DNA from: JAUNBN01 sp036645935
Lineage (GTDB): Bacteria; Bacillota; Clostridia; Oscillospirales; Ruminococcaceae
Length of the DNA stretch: 64,000 nucleotides
Assembly (NCBI GenBank): GCA_036645935.1
Contig: JAVXNE010000004.1
Span: 1-64,000 of the forward strand
Direction of reading: 5' to 3'
Shown: positions 25,748 through 33,828 of the stretch, in pieces
How the letters are laid out: each line of letters opens with the position of its first letter
Numbering within the stretch: the first letter of the stretch is position 1
The notes under the pieces: generated by a model
What the model was told of the DNA's origin: nothing
Databases searched by the model: none
The model's input: the letters and a program-made list of their open reading frames with translations, nothing else
Made by a program: the position numbers and the translations under genes

Positions 25748-27137
25748 AGAATATAAAACAATTCGCGAGGTCGTCGGCCCACTCATGCTCATTGAGGGCG
25801 TCGAGGGTGTAAAGTACGATGAGCTTGTCGAAATCGAGCAGGAAAACGGTGAAGTCCGTTTCGGCAAAGTGCTCGAGATCAACCGCGACAAAGCTCTCGT
25901 GCAGCTGTTTGAAACGTCACAGGGTCTGAAAATTCTCACAAGTAAGGCACGCTTTCTCGGCCACGGAACTCAGCTTGCGGTTTCCAAAGACATGTTGGGT
26001 CGCGTGTTCGACGGAATGGGCGCCCCAATAGACGGCGGAGAACCCGTCATTCCTGAAAAGAAGCTCGACATCAACGGCTCGCCGCTCAATCCCGCAGCGC
26101 GCGACTATCCCGCAGAATTTATTCAAACCGGAATCTCCGCAATCGACGGACTGAACACGCTTGTTCGAGGCCAAAAGCTTCCTGTGTTCTCAGGCTCTGG
26201 TCTGCCACACGCCCAGCTCGCAGCACAGATTGCGCGCCAGGCGCGCGTCCGCTCTTCAGGCGAAGGGTTCGCCGTTGTCTTTGCGGCCATCGGAATAACG
26301 TTTGAAGAAGCCGATTTCTTTATCAGCGATTTCAGGCGCACCGGCGCCATCGAGCGCGCAGTGCTTTTCATGAACCTCGCCAACGACCCCGCTGTTGAGC
26401 GCATCGCGACCCCTCGCATGGCGATAACCTGTGCGGAATATCTCGCATATGAGCTTGGCATGCACGTTCTCGTAATACTGACCGACATCACCAACTACGC
26501 CGAAGCGCTGCGCGAGGTTTCTGCCGCGCGCAAGGAAATACCCGGACGCCGCGGATATCCCGGCTATATGTACACCGACCTCGCGTCGCTTTATGAGCGC
26601 GCCGGCCGCATAAAAGGCAACCCCGGCTCCATCACTCAAATTCCAATCCTCTCGATGCCCGAGGACGACAAGACACACCCAATCCCCGACCTTACCGGAT
26701 ATATCACCGAGGGTCAGATAATTCTCTCGCGCGAACTGCACCGCCGCAACGTCATGCCACCGATCGACGTTTTGCCGTCACTCTCGCGACTCAAGGATAA
26801 GGGTATCGGCAAGGGCAAGACCCGCGAGGATCACTCGGACACCATGAACCAGCTCTTCTCTGCTTACGCTCGCGGAAAGGACGCAAAGGAACTCGCCGTC
26901 ATACTCGGAGATGCAGCTCTCTCGCCAACCGACAAACTGTATGCCGAGTTCGCGACACAGTTCGAGCTACGCTATGTCTCGCAGGGCTACAATACCAACC
27001 GCTCCATCGAGGAAACCCTCGAACTTGGCTGGGAACTGCTGAAGATACTGCCTCGCTCCGAAATGAAGCGAATCCGCGACGAATACCTCGACAAATATTG
27101 GCCGGTGAACGAGACGTCTGAAAAGGACATGGACTGA
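25740..27137 (+). CDS. ntpB: V-type ATP synthase regulatory subunit B
   Basis: A 465-residue non-catalytic head subunit. The ATG at 25740 is used because GGGAGGGG lies 8-15 bases upstream within subunit A and the N-terminus MRKEYKTIREVVGPLMLIEG then aligns with B subunits. There is no functional P-loop: the equivalent site reads FSGSGLPHAQLAAQIARQA. The family segments FAAIGITFEEADFF and NLANDPAVERIATPRMAI are present, as is SRLKDKGIGKGKTREDHS near residue 350. It forms the A3B3 hexamer with NtpA. Confidence 0.96.
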   Translation: MRKEYKTIREVVGPLMLIEGVEGVKYDELVEIEQENGEVRFGKVLEINRDKALVQLFETSQGLKILTSKARFLGHGTQLAVSKDMLGRVFDGMGAPIDGGEPVIPEKKLDINGSPLNPAARDYPAEFIQTGISAIDGLNTLVRGQKLPVFSGSGLPHAQLAAQIARQARVRSSGEGFAVVFAAIGITFEEADFFISDFRRTGAIERAVLFMNLANDPAVERIATPRMAITCAEYLAYELGMHVLVILTDITNYAEALREVSAARKEIPGRRGYPGYMYTDLASLYERAGRIKGNPGSITQIPILSMPEDDKTHPIPDLTGYITEGQIILSRELHRRNVMPPIDVLPSLSRLKDKGIGKGKTREDHSDTMNQLFSAYARGKDAKELAVILGDAALSPTDKLYAEFATQFELRYVSQGYNTNRSIEETLELGWELLKILPRSEMKRIRDEYLDKYWPVNETSEKDMD

Positions 27138-27162
27138 CCCGACTAAAAAAGGAGTCTTTGCC

Positions 27163-27804
27163 GTGGCACAACACATAAATCCAACAAGAATGGAGCTGAC
27201 GCGCCTCAAGCGCCGTCTCAAGACGGCCACTCGAGGACATAAGCTTCTTAAAGACAAGCGCGACGAGATGGTTCGCCGCTTTATCGAGATTATCAAACGC
27301 AACAAGCAGCTCCGTGAAGAGGTTGAAGCAAAGCTCGCAGGTGCGAGCGCCAAAGCCTCGATTGCGCGCGCCGAAATGGGCGACGCCGCCATGCTTGAGG
27401 CGCTTGTATATCCGATACGCAAATCGCAGATTTCAACAGGGCTTCGCAACATCATGAGTGTTGAGGTTCCGACAATTCAGATCGACGACATAAATGAGAC
27501 ACGAGAGCTGCCTTACGGCTTCGCTTTCACAAGCGGCGAATTGGACGCAGCAGTGCTCGATCTCGCGTCGCTGTTGCCCTCTCTCATTGAGCTTGCACAG
27601 CTTGAGAAAACCTGCAATATGCTCGCCGATGAGATTGAAAAGACCCGTCGTCGCGTCAACGCGCTCGAGCACGTAATGATTCCCGAGATGGAGCAGCAGA
27701 TTCGCTACATCTCAATGAAGCTCGAGGAAAACGAGCGCGGCAACCAGACACGGCTCATGAAGGTCAAGGATATGATTGAGAGCGAGCGGCTCGCATCCAA
27801 CTGA
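27163..27804 (+). CDS. ntpD: V-type ATP synthase subunit D
   Basis: A 213-residue central shaft subunit. A GTG start at 27163 is chosen since AAAGGAG lies 8 bases before it; an internal ATG nine codons later lacks a site. Two long antiparallel helices are visible: NPTRMELTRLKRRLKTATRG-KLLKDKRDEM at the N-terminus and NALEHVMIPEMEQQIRYISM at the C-terminus. Between them sits a short beta region. Family-conserved ends match NtpD/AtpD. It is the last gene of the operon. Confidence 0.95.
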   Translation: MAQHINPTRMELTRLKRRLKTATRGHKLLKDKRDEMVRRFIEIIKRNKQLREEVEAKLAGASAKASIARAEMGDAAMLEALVYPIRKSQISTGLRNIMSVEVPTIQIDDINETRELPYGFAFTSGELDAAVLDLASLLPSLIELAQLEKTCNMLADEIEKTRRRVNALEHVMIPEMEQQIRYISMKLEENERGNQTRLMKVKDMIESERLASN

Positions 27805-28058
27805 CCTGCAATAACTGTTAACACTCTGAAAGGGATGGGCCTTGGCACGTCCCTTTTGTGATATTAACTGGCGTGGGTTACTCTGGTCTCCAACGTTGAT
27901 GTTTTATAAGTATTTGAAATCTGCGCTTTTTTTCAGCCCCCTTCCGTTGACTTTCTGTCCTGTATTAGGCTATTATTAGACAAAAGTCCCGGGTTTGCAC
28001 GTCAGTTTTTCGGGCAGACACGGGGCATTTTCTTTGAAAGAGAAGTGACTCACAAATT

Positions 28059-28412
28059 ATGAATTTTTACATTGCAGCCAGTGTGTTTTCATGGAACAAC
28101 CCACAGACCGCGGGGATTACTGCACTTGTCCTCCTCGGAATCATCGCCGTACTTTTTGTCGCATTCAAGCTGCTGAAACCTAAGTTTTGCAAATCGTCCA
28201 CAGAAACGCTCGAGGTCTCCGCGCCGCGCGATGTGACAGTTGAAAGCGTTTGCACAAAAGACACTGTTAATGAGGGCGACGTCGTGCTCACAGTCGTTTC
28301 CGGCACAGAGCGCGGTGAGCTGCTCTCTCCCGCAACAGGAAAGCTCTGGATCAAAGTTGAGGTTGGCTCAATTGCAAAACAGGGAGATATCCTCTTTGTC
28401 ATCGCAAAATAG
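28059..28412 (+). CDS. Small membrane protein with a lipoyl/biotinyl-like domain
   Basis: A 117-residue protein with one membrane helix (about 18-40, TAGITALVLLGIIAVLFVAF) and a C-terminal barrel-sandwich domain (about 52-117). Both halves of the fold read clearly: VTVESVCTKDTVNEGDVVLTV and ATGKLWIKVEVGSIAKQGDI (G-D turns in each). The hairpin that in biotin or lipoyl carriers holds the modified Lys (MKM or DKA) instead reads VVSGTERGELLSPA, with no Lys. It is therefore probably an unmodified structural relative. It stands alone 250 bases after the V-ATPase operon and is followed by a strong terminator. Confidence 0.7.
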   Translation: MNFYIAASVFSWNNPQTAGITALVLLGIIAVLFVAFKLLKPKFCKSSTETLEVSAPRDVTVESVCTKDTVNEGDVVLTVVSGTERGELLSPATGKLWIKVEVGSIAKQGDILFVIAK

Positions 28413-28444
28413 TTGAGCTTTCACTCTCAAGTTCGTTTTTCTGG

Positions 28445-28467
28445 AAGGACGGGTTACCCGTCCTTTT
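28445..28467 (+). terminator. Intrinsic terminator
   Basis: AAGGACGGG and CCCGTCCTT pair perfectly around a TTA loop, followed by TT. It lies 33 bases after the small lipoyl-like gene. Confidence 0.88.
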
Positions 28468-29157
28468 CTGCTGCTCCAATGTCACAATTCCACCTTTGTC
28501 AATAAGTTTCTTGCTGTTTTTCTTCTCTTTAAATTTTAAATGCGGCAGCACTGTCGCTGTTATCCCCCGTCTTATTTTTAGATCCCTTTTGTGCGGCTTC
28601 TCTATCGCCATCATCTTAATCTGTGATGCCAAAAATCGGACAGCCGTGAGAATTCAATTCACCGTTAAGCAGAGTTTTCTCGCCGCCCCTGTACACACTT
28701 GCATCGTCTTTGAATCAAGCTGTTTTAACTACTTTTTGTATAATATTGCTGCATTCGCCTTAAAGTTTGGAAACTGATGCTTTTAATTCAGCATAGCTTT
28801 CAACCGCGATGCTGCGCGACTCGCCGCTCTGACACATCGTGAAAAACTGTTTGGTTGTGAGCAGTTTTTCCTAAAATTTCGGAACGCGTTTTTCCCGAAT
28901 TCGCCTCGCAGTACGATTTTTTTGTTTCCTCTGTGCCATCTTTACGCTTTGACCACCTAACACTCGAATGTACGCTTCATAAAATGACAGCTCTCTGCGC
29001 TCTTCAACGCTGGGTTTTCGGCACAAAAATCAAGCATCATTGCAATATAGACAGGTTTGCTTGAATTTGATGCCGCCGTCCCGCAGTTCGGCTGATGTTC
29101 GCTTTATGTCGGTCGGCGCGAGCCGTTTGTTGGACTTCTGTTTTCTTTTGATCAGTG

Positions 29158-29186
29158 TTGCGAAAAAGGTCAACTTATAGTATAAT
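29158..29186 (+). promoter_or_regulatory. Sigma-A type promoter of the GH25 gene
   Basis: TTGCGA (-35), a 17-base spacer and a perfect TATAAT (-10) end 63 bases before the muramidase ATG. Confidence 0.75.
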
Positions 29187-29249
29187 TAAGCATTATATTA
29201 GATATTTGTCTCCGCTGTAAAATACTGCTTTCTCTGAAGAGGATCACAT

Positions 29250-31193
29250 ATGATATCCAAAAAGCCTCGCCTACCCGAGGAATGTCACGAAAAAACCGCG
29301 CGCACTCACAAAGACTTCAGCGCTAAGCTCAAGTCTCTTTTTCCGCTCTCGCTGGGCACAAAGATAATTGCGATAATCTGTTGTCTCGTGGTCATGGGGT
29401 CCCTGTCGAGCTCTGCGTGGCTGCTTAATGACTATGTGTTGACGACGGCGGAGCGGCGAATGTTTTCTGCCGACGTTGTCACGCGCAGCCTTTCGAGCAA
29501 GCTGCAAAAACAGTCCTTTACTCCCTCGGTAAGCTACAATCTCTCTCTCGTATACGCGTCAGTGGAGCTGGATTTAAGCGTCACTGTTGTGGATGAGTTC
29601 GGAGAAATTGTGACAGGTTTTCCCTTTGAGATTACAATAACTTCATCCGACGGGCATCCAGTGACCGAGATCGATGGGGATAAGGACGGACAAATTTATT
29701 TTGACGGTCTCGCCGAGGGCGATTACAGCGTACAGCTGGCTCCTGCGAGCGGATACATAATTCCCGCTGCGCCTGTTGTCGCAACCGTGCAGCCCAAAGT
29801 CACTTTTGAGCGTGTTGATGTAAGCGACAAGATCGTTCAGAGCGACACGATAAATAAAGCGGACGAGGATAAACAGTTTGGCGGCAACAACGGCGCCGAC
29901 AGCGGTACATCCACTTTGCCAACTTCAAACACTGTTGAATTTGTCGAGTCGTCCAGCAAGAAAGAAACCAAAACCACGGAAAAGCCGTTGCTCGATGCGA
30001 ACGGTAAACCCGTAATAAAATACACCGCGAGTCTGTCACCTGAGGGCTTCCTGCTGTTGGCCAACGGAACTGCATCTTCGCTCAAAGCAGTAATGGACAA
30101 CGGATTTCTTGTCGGTGCGACGAAAACCGCAACAGCAGCGGCAGCGGCAGCCGCGCACCGCGGAGGTTTCATCGTTTCTCCGCTCAGCACGACAGCTCCC
30201 GCTGCGGGTGCCGCTTCGAGCGGTGGAGGCACAACCCCTGTCACCCCCCCGCCGACAGATCCTGTGGTCCCACCGGTTGAGCCGCCTGTTGAACCGCCCG
30301 TCGATCCCCCTGTTGAGCCTCCCACACCGCCAGCAACCGTGACCGTTACATATGATCTTGCAAATGGTGTTCTGGTAGCTCGCGACAAGAGCGAGAACAT
30401 TGACATAAAAACAGGTTACAAGGTGACCGCAGTGCCCCAGACGCAGACTGTCACCGAAACGGTTACCACCTATTATGGCTGGCAGACCCTGAACGGCACA
30501 ACCTATTATTTCGACAAAACCGGCAAAAAGGTTACCGGCTGGCAGGTTATCCAAAACGTAACCTACTTTTTCACAAATGAGGGTGCTCGAGGCGGAAGCA
30601 TGGGCATCGACATCTCCGAATGGCAGGAATCGGTGAACTGGTCCAAAGTGAAAGCGGCCGGTATCGATTTCGTGTTTCTTCGTGTCGGATTCCGCGGTTA
30701 TGGAAGCGGCCGCCTTATTGAGGATGGAATGTTCAAAACCCACGCTGCCGGAGCGATTGCGGCAGGAATCAAGGTTGGCGTGTACTTCTTCACCCAGGCA
30801 ATCAACGAGCAGGAGGCGGTTGAGGAAGCCAGCATGTGTCTGCAACTCGTCGCCGGATATAAAATCGACTATCCGATTGCCATTGACATCGAGTATGCCG
30901 CGTGGAACGCGCGCACCAACGGCATGAACAACGCACAGCGCACCAAGGTCTGCGTCGCGTTCTGCGAGACGATTAGAAATGCCGGCTATAAAGCCGCCGT
31001 ATACGCAAATAAATATTATTTCACGAGTATGCTCAACACGAGTCAGTTGGAAAGCTATGTAATTTGGCTCGCTCATTACACCGAACAGACGAGCTACGCT
31101 CGCCGTTACGATATCTGGCAGTATACCTCCACCGCAAAGGTTAACGGAATACCGGGCGGTGTCGATATGAATATCAGCTATCTCGGCTATTGA
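29250..31193 (+). CDS. Cell-wall GH25 muramidase with SpaA-like and choline-binding-type repeats
   Basis: A 647-residue envelope protein. A cytoplasmic Lys-rich start is followed by a signal anchor (about 37-58). A prealbumin/SpaA-like domain follows (about 105-175; LDLSVTVVDEFGE, IYFDGLAEGDYSVQLAPASGY), then an Ala/Ser region and a Pro-rich linker of PVEPPVEPP type (about 325-365). Next come cell-wall-binding repeats (GWQTLNGTTYYFDKTGKKVTGW) and a C-terminal GH25 domain (about 450-647). GMGIDIS-type start reads GSMGIDISEWQ, and YPIAIDIEYAAW supplies the second acidic pair. It should hydrolyse peptidoglycan between MurNAc and GlcNAc at the outer face. AGAGGATC precedes the ATG. Confidence 0.92.
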   Translation: MISKKPRLPEECHEKTARTHKDFSAKLKSLFPLSLGTKIIAIICCLVVMGSLSSSAWLLNDYVLTTAERRMFSADVVTRSLSSKLQKQSFTPSVSYNLSLVYASVELDLSVTVVDEFGEIVTGFPFEITITSSDGHPVTEIDGDKDGQIYFDGLAEGDYSVQLAPASGYIIPAAPVVATVQPKVTFERVDVSDKIVQSDTINKADEDKQFGGNNGADSGTSTLPTSNTVEFVESSSKKETKTTEKPLLDANGKPVIKYTASLSPEGFLLLANGTASSLKAVMDNGFLVGATKTATAAAAAAAHRGGFIVSPLSTTAPAAGAASSGGGTTPVTPPPTDPVVPPVEPPVEPPVDPPVEPPTPPATVTVTYDLANGVLVARDKSENIDIKTGYKVTAVPQTQTVTETVTTYYGWQTLNGTTYYFDKTGKKVTGWQVIQNVTYFFTNEGARGGSMGIDISEWQESVNWSKVKAAGIDFVFLRVGFRGYGSGRLIEDGMFKTHAAGAIAAGIKVGVYFFTQAINEQEAVEEASMCLQLVAGYKIDYPIAIDIEYAAWNARTNGMNNAQRTKVCVAFCETIRNAGYKAAVYANKYYFTSMLNTSQLESYVIWLAHYTEQTSYARRYDIWQYTSTAKVNGIPGGVDMNISYLGY

Positions 31194-31211
31194 TTATGTA
31201 ATTTTCACACC

Positions 31212-31259
31212 ACAACCCTCCATGCGGCATAATATGCTGTGACTGGAGGGTTGTTTTTT
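31212..31259 (+). terminator. Terminator/attenuator hairpin that contains the next gene's ribosome site
   Basis: ACAACCCTCCA (31212-31222) pairs perfectly with TGGAGGGTTGT (31244-31254), followed by six T and then directly by the ATG at 31260. The hairpin looks like an intrinsic terminator for the GH25 transcript. However, its right arm is the GGAGGG ribosome site of the downstream gene, so folding would also block translation. Confidence 0.8.
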
Positions 31260-32081
31260 ATGAGTAATTTATATCAGGACAAATGTGTTGTTCCAAGCCC
31301 ACCCTATCCGGGTTATCCTCTGAAATACGGCAGCACGGGCAGCAACGTCTCGCTCATGCAGACTGATCTCAACGCGATACGCGAGTATCTTTACCCGTCG
31401 CTCGGATTTCTTAAAGTTGATGGAATTTTCGGTTATAACACGCAGAGCACCGTGATGCAATATCAGCAAATAAAGGGGATTGCTGTCGATGGGATAATCG
31501 GAGAAATTACATGGAATTCTATCGTAATCGATTTTTCCACCATTCCCATACCATCCACCGATGTATATCCCGGTTATCCTCTCTCTCAAGGAAGCACCGG
31601 GACTCCTGTGGTCACAATGCAGCACAAGCTCAACGGAATTCAACCGACGTACACTGCAATCAACGTTCAGGCAGAGGATGGGGTGTTCGGGCAGAACACG
31701 GCAGACGCGACGAGACGCTTTCAAAAACAATTTGCGCTAACTCCCGATGAGGTAATTGGGGAAAAGACCTGGTACGCGATAGTCGGAGTCCACAAAAACA
31801 CAACCGCAGGGCAGCCGGCCAATGTCTTGACAAAATACCCCGGCTCTCCGGTGCAGCTCGGAAGCAGCGGAGACAGTGTGAGGTTTGTTCAGAGCTATAT
31901 GAACACGGTGGGTCTCTCGTGGGGCACTCCGTTCACACCAGTGAGCGTCGACGGTCAATTCGGTTCTAAGACAAAGGCACTTGTCATCACGTTTCAAACA
32001 CATTACTTGCTCAAGCCGGACGGAATAGTCGGCCCGAAAACGTGGTCGTCTATGATAACGCACTTTAACGTCGCAATCTGA
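31260..32081 (+). CDS. Protein with three peptidoglycan-binding domains
   Basis: A 273-residue protein consisting of three PG_binding_1 repeats of about 85 residues and no catalytic domain. The repeats open with PYPGYPLKYGSTGSNVSLMQ, VYPGYPLSQGSTGTPVVTMQ and KYPGSPVQLGSSGDSVRFVQ. Each contains the VDGxFGxxT motif. There is no signal peptide, so export may follow a non-classical path, or the protein may act in the mother cell, as several spore-cortex proteins do. The ATG at 31260 has GGAGGG 9 bases upstream inside a hairpin. It lies downstream of the GH25 gene, suggesting related wall work. Confidence 0.88.
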   Translation: MSNLYQDKCVVPSPPYPGYPLKYGSTGSNVSLMQTDLNAIREYLYPSLGFLKVDGIFGYNTQSTVMQYQQIKGIAVDGIIGEITWNSIVIDFSTIPIPSTDVYPGYPLSQGSTGTPVVTMQHKLNGIQPTYTAINVQAEDGVFGQNTADATRRFQKQFALTPDEVIGEKTWYAIVGVHKNTTAGQPANVLTKYPGSPVQLGSSGDSVRFVQSYMNTVGLSWGTPFTPVSVDGQFGSKTKALVITFQTHYLLKPDGIVGPKTWSSMITHFNVAI

Positions 32082-32123
32082 ATCATTCACTCTCATTCAG
32101 ATGCTGTAATTCTGTCATCTATG

Positions 32124-32152
32124 CGCCGCGCTTGCAAAATGTGAGCGCGGCG
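32124..32152 (+). terminator. Hairpin after the peptidoglycan-binding gene
   Basis: CGCCGCGCT and AGCGCGGCG form a 9-bp perfect GC stem with an 11-base loop. A weak T-rich stretch (TTTATTTAAATTTG) follows rather than a strict T-run. Confidence 0.6.
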
Positions 32153-32218
32153 TCACAGTTTATTTAAATTTGTCCGCTATAATGTCTAAAGATTCAATAA
32201 TTTTCATGCGAGGCGTTT

Positions 32219-33016
32219 ATGCCCGATTTTTTGACACACGCAATGTTCGCGCAGGAAGCTCTCGACTGTGGGGGTTTTGCGTTGCATTCCTGTTGCCTCA
32301 GGCACGCGAATTTGTTTCGCCTTGGCTCGCAGGGACCAGATCTGTTTTACTATCTTGAATATGTTGCGCCCTTGAGGGGCTATGGGAAAAGCGCATCTGC
32401 CCTGCATTCTCTCTCTCCTGTTGACGCTCTCGAACTGCTTCACGAGCTTGACCCGAGAGAAAAGGATTGGTCTTTGCAGTGCGCCTATCTCTGCGGTTAT
32501 GCGGCGCACCTCTGCCTTGATCAAGCGGTGCATCCCTTCGTCGAACTCCGAGCGGCGGAGCTTTCGGAAGAGATTGGCATATCCAGGCACTGTGCACATG
32601 TGATGCTTGAAAGCCGATTTGAATCGCGCGCTTACTTTGAGCGCACAGGCAAACAGCCGTTTGCCTATCTCTTTCGCGCGGACATGCCGCAGTGCGATTT
32701 TGAGCGCTCTGCCGTTATTGACTCCTGCTGTGCGCTGCTCCGGCGATGTGGAAATTGCGAGCTTTCCCGCAGTACATTCGATTCGGCGCTGATCAATCTT
32801 CCGCGCCTCTTCCGTTTCCTTTTCAACGAAAACAATTCGGCGCGCGACTTTCTCGATTTCCTATTCCGCACCGCACATCTTAATTTCAGCGCGCGCTGGC
32901 GCATTAAACGGCGCTTTGACGGATCCATTGTGCCCTTCACCGAAGCTGATTATATGCAAAGCTGTGATCTCTACGACAAGGCACTTGCCGAATATCTACA
33001 TCTTGTATCTGATTAG
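32219..33016 (+). CDS. Zinc-dependent phospholipase C-like protein
   Basis: A 265-residue protein of the Zn_dep_PLPC type. It begins MPDFLTHAMFAQEAL with the first His ligand, then LGSQGPDLFYYL (about 40-51). LCGYAAHLCLDQAVHPFVE (about 95-113) holds the His/Asp/His metal-binding set. The rest is helical. There is no signal peptide, unlike secreted clostridial phospholipases, so the substrate may be an intracellular phosphoester. A GAGG-containing site lies 7-10 bases before the ATG. It stands alone. Confidence 0.82.
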   Translation: MPDFLTHAMFAQEALDCGGFALHSCCLRHANLFRLGSQGPDLFYYLEYVAPLRGYGKSASALHSLSPVDALELLHELDPREKDWSLQCAYLCGYAAHLCLDQAVHPFVELRAAELSEEIGISRHCAHVMLESRFESRAYFERTGKQPFAYLFRADMPQCDFERSAVIDSCCALLRRCGNCELSRSTFDSALINLPRLFRFLFNENNSARDFLDFLFRTAHLNFSARWRIKRRFDGSIVPFTEADYMQSCDLYDKALAEYLHLVSD

Positions 33017-33034
33017 GCAAATCAATACTATATA

Positions 33035-33063
33035 TTGACTTTTCTCTCGCGAACGAGTATAGT
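33035..33063 (+). promoter_or_regulatory. Sigma-A type promoter upstream of the NrdD-tail-like gene
   Basis: TTGACT, a 17-base spacer and TATAGT, ending 59 bases before the ATG at 33123. Confidence 0.75.
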
Positions 33064-33122
33064 TTGAGCAACAGCTGAAACACGCAGACAATTGTGCACA
33101 GTCACGGAAGGAAGCGCTGAAA

Positions 33123-33386
33123 ATGAATATCGATGTCAAAGGCGGGGAGATAACACCCCGCGAACAACAGGCATATGTAGATTATGTCTTGAATAAGCAT
33201 CCACACAGCAAACTTGAGCAGCTCGACATCAATATAGACGGTGATTACGCTGAGCTCAAGTATAAATTTGAATCACAGCCTTTCGAGCGGATACGGCGCA
33301 TAACGGGTTATCTCGTGGGCACGCTTGACCGTTGGAATGACGCAAAAAAGGCGGAGGAACACGATCGCCTGAAGCACACACTTTAG
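33123..33386 (+). CDS. Small protein resembling the C-terminal glycyl-radical segment of NrdD
   Basis: An 87-residue protein with its own promoter and ribosome site (AAGGAAG). Residues 1-50 form a small alpha/beta unit (PREQQAYVDYVLNKHP, LEQLDINIDGDYAELKYKF). Residues 58-86 read IRRITGYLVGTLDRWNDA then KKAEEHDRLKH. That pattern (R-x-x-G-Y-L, then R-x-N, K/R and a terminal R-x-K-H) recalls the C-terminus of class III anaerobic ribonucleotide reductase, where the Gly carries the radical (Gly62 here). The zinc-binding cysteines that precede it in NrdD are absent. It could be a spare-part protein or just a homologue of unknown role. Confidence 0.6.
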   Translation: MNIDVKGGEITPREQQAYVDYVLNKHPHSKLEQLDINIDGDYAELKYKFESQPFERIRRITGYLVGTLDRWNDAKKAEEHDRLKHTL

Positions 33387-33828
33387 CTTCAATAGAGTTC
33401 TGCGCTGTTGCCGCCTATTTTCCTGATAATATTACACATGACACAACAAAATCAGACCTTAAAAAAACCGCCCTTTGATGGATTAATGCCATCAGTGGCG
33501 GATTTTTTGCGCTGTTTGTTCAATCAGATACTTTTTTCTTCTACCCCAAACCGACTTGCCCTAGGCGCTCACGATCCTGTATCTCTCATGAGGATTTTTA
33601 AGCTTCGTACGCTCAAGCGGCCGCCGCAAGTGTGCTTGATGTCCGGACTCGCCCTCTGACAATTGTGTGGAATTGCGTTCTGCGCAATTTGATTTTGCAA
33701 AAAGCACTGCCGTGTGAGTGAGCCCGGACAGCGGATGCTTGCCATAGTCTTCGGATTCGGTTAGCGGCGACATTTCACGCTTAGAGATCAAAACCGACGA
33801 TCACATTTAGCCCTCATATTAATTTCGC
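33387..33828. other. Convergent intergenic region with terminator (33462-33508)
   Basis: Lies between the small gene (rightward) and the SorC regulator (leftward). A hairpin of CCGCC/GGCGG with an inner TGATGG/CCATCA stem is flanked by A7 and T6, so it can terminate both strands. No gene is seen in the remaining 300 bases. Confidence 0.75.

Larger units (their letters stand above)
28413..29249. other. Long intergenic region
   Basis: About 840 bases without a supported gene. The left end carries the terminator at 28445-28467 and the right end a clear promoter at 29158-29186. Frames in between are short, lack ribosome sites and have unnatural composition. No repeat or convincing RNA structure was seen. 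Confidence 0.6.

Noticed and set aside
28496..28777. A rightward 93-codon open frame in the long gap after the lipoyl-like gene.
   Set aside because: No plausible start region or ribosome site, unnatural residue mix (Phe/Cys/Ile-rich), and it follows a terminator with no promoter in between.
30036..31076. A leftward 346-codon open frame opposite the GH25 gene.
   Set aside because: Shadow of the well-supported muramidase. The GC-rich coding strand leaves few stops on the complement.
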